Source of the DNA: Candidatus Dormiibacterota bacterium
Lineage (GTDB): Bacteria; Chloroflexota; Dormibacteria; UBA8260; Bog-877
Reading direction: 5' to 3'
DNA length: 5,070 bases
NCBI GenBank assembly: GCA_003164475.1
Contig: PLTL01000360.1
Span: 1-5,070 of the forward strand
In this document: positions 1 to 3,839 of the stretch, in pieces
Position numbering within the stretch: position 1 is the first letter of the stretch
Layout: each line of letters opens with the position of its first letter
Translations under genes and position numbers: made by a program
Notes under the pieces: generated by a model
The model's database searches: none
The model's input: only the letters and a program-made list of their open reading frames with translations
Told to the model about the DNA's origin: nothing

Positions 1-120
1 CCGTTTTCAAGGAGCGACCGGGCACGCACCACAACGGTGTTGGTGCCGGAATGACCGCAGACAGAGGCAAGGCCTCGAACTGCAGTTGCCTGGCGCCACC
101 CCGAGGGGCGTTCACCGGGA
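1..120 (-). ncRNA. probable rRNA operon 5' leader (partial, runs off left edge)
   Basis: This is the stretch expected to be transcribed from the promoter at 127-155. It has no supported protein gene on the minus strand. It holds several hairpins: GAGGC-CTT-GCCTC at 64-76 (5 bp, three-base loop), a CAAC-ACC-GTTG hairpin at 32-42 extended by flanking GGCAC/GTGCC at 21-47, and a weaker CGCC...GGCG fold at 94-110. A boxA-like element at 3-16 follows. Structured, untranslated leaders of this size with boxA near the 3' end are typical of rRNA operons, where parts of the leader pair with sequence after 16S to make RNase III sites. Mature 16S rRNA sequence is not visible. An alternative is the leader of some other strongly expressed gene. 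Confidence 0.55.
3..16 (-). promoter_or_regulatory. boxA-like antitermination site of a probable rRNA operon leader
   Basis: Read on the minus strand this is CGCTCCTTGAAAAC. It closely resembles rRNA boxA elements, whose core is a GCTCTTTGA-type sequence often followed by AAAC shortly before 16S rRNA. In known systems boxA in the nascent RNA recruits NusB-NusE and lets RNA polymerase pass early termination signals. It lies about 110 bases downstream of a strong minus-strand promoter and directly after a hairpin, the boxB-boxA order of rrn leaders. The 16S gene itself is not in the window, so the call rests on sequence resemblance and layout. Confidence 0.6.
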
Positions 121-126
121 CTAGTT

Positions 127-155
127 ACACTATCGCATCGGGGCCGGCGTGTCAA
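127..155 (-). promoter_or_regulatory. strong housekeeping sigma promoter reading off the left edge (probable rrn promoter)
   Basis: On the minus strand a perfect -35 TTGACA (150-155) is followed by exactly 17 bases and a -10 TAGTGT (127-132, matching TANNNT). Transcription should start near 119-121 and run toward position 1. This is one of only two TTGACA hexamers on the minus strand. The combination with a boxA-like leader suggests an rRNA operon promoter driven by the main vegetative sigma factor. No minus-strand gene starts between here and the left edge. Confidence 0.7.
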
Positions 156-170
156 TCGAACCGGAACTGC

Positions 171-183
171 TCTCGGTCCGAGA
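171..183. repeat. 13-base dyad upstream of the probable rrn promoter
   Basis: TCTCGG-T-CCGAGA is a perfect 6-bp inverted repeat around a single central base. It ends 15 bases upstream of the -35 hexamer at 150-155. It could be an operator or activator site, or part of a terminator for the lipoprotein gene. A one-base centre favours a protein-binding dyad over an RNA hairpin. Perfect dyads of this size also occur by chance in a GC-rich window. Confidence 0.3.
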
Positions 184-234
184 AGGGCGACCCCGTGCGA
201 GCAGGAGAACACTACCCCAGTTCGCGTTGGAGCG

Positions 235-260
235 CCGGGCGCCATCCCCCGTCCGCCCGG
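235..260 (-). terminator. terminator-like hairpin after the lipoprotein gene
   Basis: CCGGGCG (235-241) and CGCCCGG (254-260) form a perfect all-GC 7-bp stem around a 12-base loop, 61 bases past the lipoprotein stop. A smaller hairpin, CACCG/CGGTG (290-294 with 304-308), lies nearer the stop. Neither has a U-tract. U-less hairpin terminators are proposed for actinobacteria, but strong GC stems are also common by chance here. The position between the lipoprotein gene and the probable rrn promoter suits a transcriptional insulator. Confidence 0.35.
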
Positions 261-320
261 GATCCTGGCCCCCGTGGGCGTGGTCCCCGCACCGTGAGCG
301 ACCCGGTGGGGCGGTGGTGG

Positions 321-980
321 CTAGGGCGACGGGGATGCCCGGGCCGGGTCGGTCGGAACGACCACGTACCAGACGCCCCCGACGCCCTGCCCGCTGGTCT
401 GGGAGGGCTGGGTGTCCCCGACGTACGTGTAGAGCGGCATGCCCTTGTAGGTGACCTGGAGGGAGCCCCCTGACCGCGCCACCGTGCCCAGGTCGGCCGC
501 AGGCACGCCGCTCCCGGCGGTGACGGCGGATGCCGAGGCCGCAGTCAGCGGGGGCCAGGCCTGGGCGCACTCCCCCGAGCAGGTGGACGGTCCCGTTCCG
601 TCCGGCGTGTACCGGTAGAGCGTGGGCCCGCCCACTCCGTCGGTCAGGATGACCCCCAGCCCACCCCGGGAGGCGGCGGCGACCACCACCGAACCGGGGG
701 CCGTCGATGCCGTCGGGCCCGTCGTCGCCGTTGCACCCGTCGTCGCTGTGGTCGACCCGGTCTTCGACGTGGACGACGTGGACGACGGGGTCGTCCCGGA
801 GTGCGCCGTGGGCGACGTCGACGACGCACCCGCGGCCGTGGTCCCCGGTGACGAGCTCGAGGACCCGCAGGCGGCCACCGCCAGGGCGACGGCCACCAGG
901 GTCCCCACGGCGAGCACACGGCCCCGCGCTGCACCCGACACGCGGGCACCGGACGAAGCGCTGGCTGGGAAATCGGTCAT
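321..980 (-). CDS. COG4315-type lipoprotein with paired 'secreted repeat' motifs (Lipoprotein_15-like)
   Basis: This 219-residue protein is predicted to be secreted and anchored to the outer face of the membrane. Residues 1-38 form a lipoprotein signal peptide: Arg13, Arg19 and Arg21, a hydrophobic core at 22-36, then lipobox VAAC with Cys38 as the lipidated residue. Residues 40-97 are an almost pure Ser/Thr/Ala/Gly/Pro linker, probably a flexible cell-wall spacer. The folded part (about 98-209) carries two copies of the secreted-repeat pattern: LYRYTPD with CSGEC (Cys134, Cys138) and WPPL, then VTYKGMPLYTYVGD with WYVVV. The family's biochemical role is unknown. The start at 980 is chosen over an upstream ATG at 1037 because GAGGAGAGG precedes it by 6 bases, and because a good promoter lies between, with the 1037 ATG inside its -35. 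It sits 96 bases downstream of dipZ. Cys134 and Cys138 are the only cysteines in the mature part besides Cys38, so a DipZ-dependent disulfide is possible (inference). Confidence 0.85.
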   Translation of the reverse strand: MTDFPASASSGARVSGAARGRVLAVGTLVAVALAVAACGSSSSSPGTTAAGASSTSPTAHSGTTPSSTSSTSKTGSTTATTGATATTGPTASTAPGSVVVAAASRGGLGVILTDGVGGPTLYRYTPDGTGPSTCSGECAQAWPPLTAASASAVTAGSGVPAADLGTVARSGGSLQVTYKGMPLYTYVGDTQPSQTSGQGVGGVWYVVVPTDPARASPSP

Positions 981-986
981 GGTCTG

Positions 987-995
987 CCTCTCCTC
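987..995 (-). promoter_or_regulatory. ribosome binding site that decides the lipoprotein start
   Basis: On the minus strand GAGGAGAGG ends 6 bases before the ATG at 978-980. It supports initiation there. Initiation at the in-frame ATG at 1035-1037 would add 19 residues that do not look like a signal peptide. Confidence 0.7.
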
Positions 996-1008
996 GTCGG
1001 TCAGCCCC

Positions 1009-1037
1009 GTCGTATGCCGGGTCCTCCACGCTGTCAA
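1009..1037 (-). promoter_or_regulatory. promoter of the lipoprotein gene
   Basis: On the minus strand a perfect -35 TTGACA (1032-1037) is followed by exactly 17 bases and TACGAC (1009-1014), which matches TATAAT at T, A and A but ends in C. Transcription should start near 1001-1003, giving a leader of about 22 bases before the ATG at 980. The lipoprotein gene therefore probably has its own vegetative promoter, with or without read-through from dipZ. Confidence 0.6.
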
Positions 1038-1048
1038 CGGGCCTCCGT

Positions 1049-1062
1049 GCCGGCCGTCCGGC
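1049..1062 (-). terminator. small hairpin after dipZ, possible terminator
   Basis: GCCGG-CCGT-CCGGC is a 5-bp GC stem with a four-base loop, 14 bases past the dipZ stop and just upstream of the lipoprotein promoter. It has no U-tract. It may reduce read-through from dipZ, but the stem is short. Confidence 0.25.
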
Positions 1063-1076
1063 CGCAGGTGACGTGT

Positions 1077-2939
1077 CTAGCCGAAGGTGAAATCGTAGGC
1101 CTCCACGCCCGGGGTCACCGACAGGGTCAGGAGCCCCTGTCCGTAGGGCCCGGGACCGACCAGCTGGTACAGCTTCGGCTCACCGGCGACCGCGACCGTC
1201 CGGGTCGGCTTCCCGTTGACGCTCACCGCGATCGTGCCCCGCCCGCCCAGCACCAGGTAGACGTCCTGGGCCTGGAAGCGCAGCAGGAGCGAGGCGCCGC
1301 TGCCGGCCACCGCACCCTCGGCCCCCACCTGCCACCGGCCACCGAAGGCGAACGTGTCCTGGGGCAGGTCGGTGGGAGGCACGTACGCGGCCATGGTGTC
1401 CCCCACGACGCTCTCCGATGCAAGGTTGGGATCGGCGTAGTGGTAGCCCAGGTAGCTCTCGGGGGTGGTCGGCTCCGACGGGGTGGCATCGGGGACGTCG
1501 GTTCGGGGAAGCAGCGCGACCGTCGGATCGGCGGCGACCAGCAATTTTCGGATGAACGACTCCGTCTGGCTGTACTGTCCCTCGCCGAAGTCGACGTGAC
1601 GGACCGTGCCGGTGGCGTCGACGAGGTACTCGGCAGGCCAGTAGTTGTTCTGGTAGGCGTTCCAGGTCCCGTAGTCGTTGTCGACGGCGATCGGATAGTG
1701 CACACCGAGCTGGGCGGCCGCCTGCGAGATGTTGGACACCACGTGCTCGAAGGCGAATTCGGGCGTGTGTACGCCGACCACCGTGAGCCCGTCCTTGGCG
1801 TAGGCGGCGTTCCACGCCTCGACGTGCGGCAGCGACCGCTGGCAGTTGATGCACGAATAGGTCCAGAAGTCGACGAGCACGACCCGCCCACGCAGGCCGG
1901 CCATGGTCAGCGGCCTCCCGTCCGGGCTGTTCAGCCAGGTGGTGATCCCGGTGAAGTCCGGTGCCCGCCCGCACTCCTGCAGGACCGGACTGGCGTCGGT
2001 GCAATTGGCGAGCGAACCGCCGCCCGAGACCCCCCGCACGCCGTCGAGTGCCCGGGCGGCCGACGGGTTCCCCTCGAGGTGGGTGGTCAGGGCATCGGCG
2101 TAGCCGGGGACGGCCCGCTGGATCCCGTCGGTCACGTTGAGTGCCAGCACCAGGGCGGTGACCATCAGCACCGCGCCGATCACCCGACGGGCGGTGGCGG
2201 CGTGGGCCCGGACGGTCCGCATACGGGAGGCGAGGGACCGGCCGGCCAGGGCGAACAGCAGCAGCGGCACGGCCACACCGGCGGCGAACGCTGCGGTCAG
2301 CAGGACCGCCGACCAGCCGATGCGGTGCTCGTTGCCGACCACCGTGATGGTGGCGAGCACGGGTCCGGCACATGGGACGAAGACGAGTCCCAGGCTGAGC
2401 CCGAGCACGAACCCGCCGCCTTCGGTCACCTGACGGCCCGCCGACACGCGGGCGAACGGGCGCTCGAGCAGGTCGCCCACGCCCGGGAGCACCAGGCCGA
2501 GTCCGAGGAGGCCGAGCATGCAGATGCCGGCCCAGCGCAGCAAGTCGAGCGGGAGTCCCAGGGCACCGAGCAACCAGGCGCCGAGGAGCGTGGCCACCGA
2601 GAAGCTGACCACCAGGCCGATGACGACGGCGAAGGGGCGTCGGCGTCGGCGTGTCGCCTCGAGGCGGACCTGTGCCTCCGTCGGGTACGCCGGGAGGTCC
2701 GGTGCCGGACCGTCGGTCGACACGGCCGGTAGGTCGACGGCACCCGCCTCCCCCACCTGCACCCCGACACGGACCGGCACCGGCCCGGGCAGCACCGTTG
2801 CCGCTGCTCCCACCTCACCCGGCTCGTCCAGGCCGCTGGCCGCGCCCGAGGCGAAGATCACCGGCAGCACCGGCAGGATGCAGGGCGAGATGCCGACCAC
2901 GATCCCGGCCACGAAGCCGACGGCCGCGAGTTCAATCAT
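1077..2939 (-). CDS. dipZ: DipZ: CcdA-like membrane thiol transporter fused to thioredoxin-like and C-terminal sandwich domains
   Basis: This 620-residue protein is expected to carry reducing power across the membrane and use it outside, in disulfide exchange or cytochrome c maturation. Residues 1-268 form a CcdA/DsbD-type channel with about six membrane segments (roughly 3-32, 103-127, 133-153, 175-200, 208-232, 252-268). The paired channel cysteines are Cys20 in GISPCILPVLP and Cys190 in FVPCAGPVL. A 70-residue hydrophilic loop (33-102) follows the first segment. Extracytoplasmic residues about 325-467 are a TlpA/thioredoxin-like domain with active site CINC (Cys363, Cys366) in WTYSCINCQRSLPHV and the cis-proline in WPAEYL (Pro435). 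Cys313 and Cys323, just before it, may form a structural disulfide. Residues about 495-620 match the beta-sandwich, carbohydrate-binding-like C-terminus typical of DipZ. The mycobacterial protein is somewhat longer, as I recall it. The ATG at 2939 gives a membrane segment at once and has GGAGG nine bases upstream (2949-2953). Confidence 0.93.
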   Translation of the reverse strand: MIELAAVGFVAGIVVGISPCILPVLPVIFASGAASGLDEPGEVGAAATVLPGPVPVRVGVQVGEAGAVDLPAVSTDGPAPDLPAYPTEAQVRLEATRRRRRPFAVVIGLVVSFSVATLLGAWLLGALGLPLDLLRWAGICMLGLLGLGLVLPGVGDLLERPFARVSAGRQVTEGGGFVLGLSLGLVFVPCAGPVLATITVVGNEHRIGWSAVLLTAAFAAGVAVPLLLFALAGRSLASRMRTVRAHAATARRVIGAVLMVTALVLALNVTDGIQRAVPGYADALTTHLEGNPSAARALDGVRGVSGGGSLANCTDASPVLQECGRAPDFTGITTWLNSPDGRPLTMAGLRGRVVLVDFWTYSCINCQRSLPHVEAWNAAYAKDGLTVVGVHTPEFAFEHVVSNISQAAAQLGVHYPIAVDNDYGTWNAYQNNYWPAEYLVDATGTVRHVDFGEGQYSQTESFIRKLLVAADPTVALLPRTDVPDATPSEPTTPESYLGYHYADPNLASESVVGDTMAAYVPPTDLPQDTFAFGGRWQVGAEGAVAGSGASLLLRFQAQDVYLVLGGRGTIAVSVNGKPTRTVAVAGEPKLYQLVGPGPYGQGLLTLSVTPGVEAYDFTFG

Positions 2940-2948
2940 CCGGCCGGT

Positions 2949-2953
2949 CCTCC
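2949..2953 (-). promoter_or_regulatory. dipZ ribosome binding site
   Basis: GGAGG on the minus strand, nine bases before the ATG at 2937-2939. No strong promoter is visible just upstream. The AT-richer GATATTAGAC at 2986-2995 (minus) is the only -10-like stretch, and it lacks a matching -35. Confidence 0.5.
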
Positions 2954-2965
2954 GGCGTCGGCGGC

Positions 2966-2994
2966 TTTGGCCCCGTACCCCGACGGTCTAATAT
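2966..2994 (+). promoter_or_regulatory. weak candidate plus-strand promoter
   Basis: TAATAT (2989-2994) is close to the -10 consensus. TTTGGC (2966-2971, 17-base spacing) or TTGGCC (2967-2972, 16-base spacing) could serve as a poor -35. Transcription would start near 3001 and run through the stem-loop cluster at 3003-3324. No plus-strand protein gene follows. The same AT-rich bases could instead belong to a minus-strand dipZ promoter. Confidence 0.3.
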
Positions 2995-3002
2995 CCCCTG
3001 GC

Positions 3003-3324
3003 GCTGTTCCAGCCGGGCGAGGCCGCCCCACCTGTGCCGCACGGGCGGCCGGTCCGCGCTCGGGCGAGCAGTGCCGAGAGCGGAGGTCGGACCCACCCGG
3101 GCCTGAGCCCAATGGTATCCCAGGCCGTTTTCGCGGTCCGCAGTGGGGCCCAGCCTGGCTGCTTGATCGGGTTTCCCCCCGGCTTGCTCGCGGGGGCCCG
3201 GGGCCATCCCGTCTGGGGTCGTCCGACCGTCGCAACGTTGGGCACCTCCGCGCGGTTCACGTCGGGGCGCGCGCTCGCCGCGTGGGAGGCGGGACCGGGC
3301 GTCGGCCGCCTCCCACTCGGCCAG
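3003..3324. other. gene-free region holding a chain of GC-rich stem-loops, possible structured RNA
   Basis: No convincing protein gene lies between dipZ and tRNA-Leu. Successive inverted repeats are GCTG-TTC-CAGC (3003-3013); GGCCGCCC/GGGCGGCC (3021-3028 with 3043-3050, perfect 8 bp); 3053-3063 with 3074-3084 (10 pairs, one mismatch); GGCCTG/CAGGCC (3100-3105 with 3121-3126); CAGC-CTG-GCTG (3151-3161); CCCCCG/CGGGGG (3176-3181 with 3191-3196); and the long stem at 3274-3324. I checked by eye for RNase P RNA, tmRNA and SRP RNA signatures and found none. It could be an unknown non-coding RNA on either strand, a structured dipZ leader, or chance folding of GC-rich DNA. Confidence 0.35.
3274..3324. 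repeat. long imperfect inverted repeat with a perfect 11-bp core
   Basis: GTGGGAGGCGG (3282-3292) and CCGCCTCCCAC (3306-3316) are perfect complements around a 13-base loop. After one mismatch the stem continues with GCCG (3277-3280) and CGGC (3318-3321), then after another with two more pairs (3274-3275 with 3323-3324). The loop contains CCG...CGG, which could extend the fold. This is the strongest hairpin in the window. There is no T-tract on either strand, so it is not a classic intrinsic terminator, though it lies 95-145 bases past the tRNA 3' end on the minus strand. Confidence 0.55.
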
Positions 3325-3357
3325 ACCCCACGCGGCAGCAGTCCCCGTGGCCTTCAA

Positions 3358-3371
3358 GCCTCGGCCGAGGC
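3358..3371. repeat. 14-base perfect palindrome
   Basis: GCCTCGGCCGAGGC is self-complementary over all 14 bases and lies 48 bases past the tRNA-Leu 3' end. It may be a protein-binding site or part of the tRNA transcript's 3' end. About one such palindrome is expected by chance in 5 kb of this composition. Confidence 0.3.
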
Positions 3372-3402
3372 CAACCTGCTGGAGCCGCCAGACCGTCGAT
3401 CC

Positions 3403-3511
3403 GATCTCAAACTGGGAGTGCCGGGGGTGGGACTCGAACCCACACGCCCTTTCGGGCTGCGGTTTTTAAGACCGCTGCGGCTACCGTTACGCCACCCCGG
3501 CGTTTGAGATC
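3403..3511. repeat. 10-bp inverted repeat flanking the tRNA-Leu gene
   Basis: GATCTCAAAC (3403-3412) and GTTTGAGATC (3502-3511) are perfect complements that bracket the tRNA. The right arm abuts the first base of the tRNA, and the left arm begins six bases beyond the discriminator base. In the primary transcript, leader and trailer could pair and extend the acceptor stem by 10 bp, with a seven-base bulge on the 3' side. The perfect match and tight placement make chance unlikely. Whether it guides RNase P and 3' processing or is a relic of an insertion cannot be told from the sequence. Confidence 0.7.
3419..3501 (-). tRNA. tRNA-Leu, anticodon UAA
   Basis: An 83-base class II tRNA that reads UUA codons. 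The acceptor stem GCCGGGG (3495-3501) pairs perfectly with CCCCGGC (3420-3426), and the discriminator is A (3419). The D arm is GCG/CGC around a loop containing GG. The anticodon stem GCGGT/ACCGC encloses loop CTTAAAA with anticodon TAA at 3466-3468. The long variable arm contains GCCC-GAAA-GGGC, as in leucine tRNAs, and the T arm is GTGGG-TTCGAGT-CCCAC. The 3' CCA is not encoded: the next bases are CTC. In Streptomyces the equivalent tRNA is BldA, which limits translation of rare TTA codons. No TTA codon occurs in the three protein genes of this window. No clear promoter is visible upstream. A perfect inverted repeat flanks the gene. Confidence 0.95.
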
Positions 3512-3829
3512 AGGAGCTCCTTTCCGCGGCGATCGGAGCGGGGGATCGCGATCCGACCATGGAACCAACCTGGGAGGTCCGCTGGTCCGGAAGGGATACT
3601 TCCCGAACACCGGCCGCCTTCGGGTGCTTCGCCATGGCCACATGAGAATACCGGTCCGGATGACCGCATCCCCACTCGCTGCCGGGGATCGTCGGCGGTG
3701 CTCTCTTGTCTCAGTCCGCTGATAGGAGGGTCGTGACCGCTTGGCCGAGAGGGGGTAAGCGAAGGGGGCATCCTCCCGTCGGAGGGGGGCGCAGAGGAAT
3801 GCCACTCCGGCCCCCGAGACCGGCGGCGC
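3502..3829. other. 328-base gap between tRNA-Leu and the radical SAM gene, no gene recognised
   Basis: It contains the right arm of the tRNA-flanking repeat (3502-3511), a 10-base palindrome AGGAGCTCCT (3512-3521), a 12-base palindrome GGATCGCGATCC (3543-3554), ATCCCC/GGGGAT arms (3668-3673 with 3684-3689), and a CCTCC-CGTC-GGAGG hairpin (3772-3785). A minus-strand TATTCT (-10-like, near 3645-3650) lacks a matching -35, so the tRNA promoter is not located. The open frames crossing the gap look like non-coding GC-rich shadow. Confidence 0.5.
3543..3554. repeat. 12-base palindrome upstream of tRNA-Leu
   Basis: GGATCGCGATCC is self-complementary over all 12 bases, 42 bases upstream of the tRNA 5' end. 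It could be an operator in the tRNA promoter region. Several 12-base palindromes are expected by chance in DNA of this composition. Confidence 0.25.
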
Positions 3830-3839
3830 TCACGGTCTC
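3816..3839 (-). terminator. terminator-like hairpin straddling the radical SAM stop codon
   Basis: On the minus strand GAGACCG (3833-3839) and CGGTCTC (3816-3822) form a perfect 7-bp stem. The ten-base loop begins with the TGA stop codon (3830-3832). The 5' arm is made by the last codons of the gene. No U-tract follows, only a G-run, so termination would be of the U-less type. It could alternatively protect the mRNA 3' end. Confidence 0.45.

Noticed and set aside
130..1029. Minus-strand 299-codon frame overlapping the lipoprotein
   Set aside because: Out-of-frame shadow of the lipoprotein gene. It would also run across the probable rrn promoter.
1035..1037. Upstream ATG as the lipoprotein start (238 residues)
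   Set aside because: The codon lies in the -35 hexamer of the promoter, lacks a ribosome site, and would put 19 residues ahead of a complete signal peptide.
1014..2732. Plus-strand 572-codon frame opposite dipZ
   Set aside because: It is antisense to a clearly conserved gene. Its Gly/Arg/Gln/His-rich composition is typical of the complement of high-GC coding DNA.
2976..3012. ECF sigma promoter for dipZ (GGAAC with CGTC on the minus strand)
   Set aside because: Both elements exist, but the spacing is 20 bases against the usual 16-17.
2932..3357. Minus-strand 141-codon frame overlapping the dipZ start (ATGATTGA-type overlap)
   Set aside because: The overlap looks operon-like, but the product is Arg/Pro/Gly-rich without motif or hydrophobic core. 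It runs through all the strong inverted repeats and looks like GC-rich shadow.
2940..3420. RNase P RNA, tmRNA or SRP RNA in the dipZ-tRNA gap
   Set aside because: Neither strand shows the expected conserved cores (GAGGAAAGTC-type, the tmRNA 5' end, or the CCGGAAGG SRP loop).
3034..3507. Plus-strand 157-codon frame containing a GVGLEPTRPFGL peptide
   Set aside because: It reads antisense across the tRNA-Leu gene. This peptide is the classic artefact of translating a tRNA complement.
3733..3810. tRNA-like fragment beginning GGCCGAGAGGGGGTAAGCG
   Set aside because: It resembles a Leu/Ser D arm, but there is no T arm, no matching acceptor stem and no anticodon arm.
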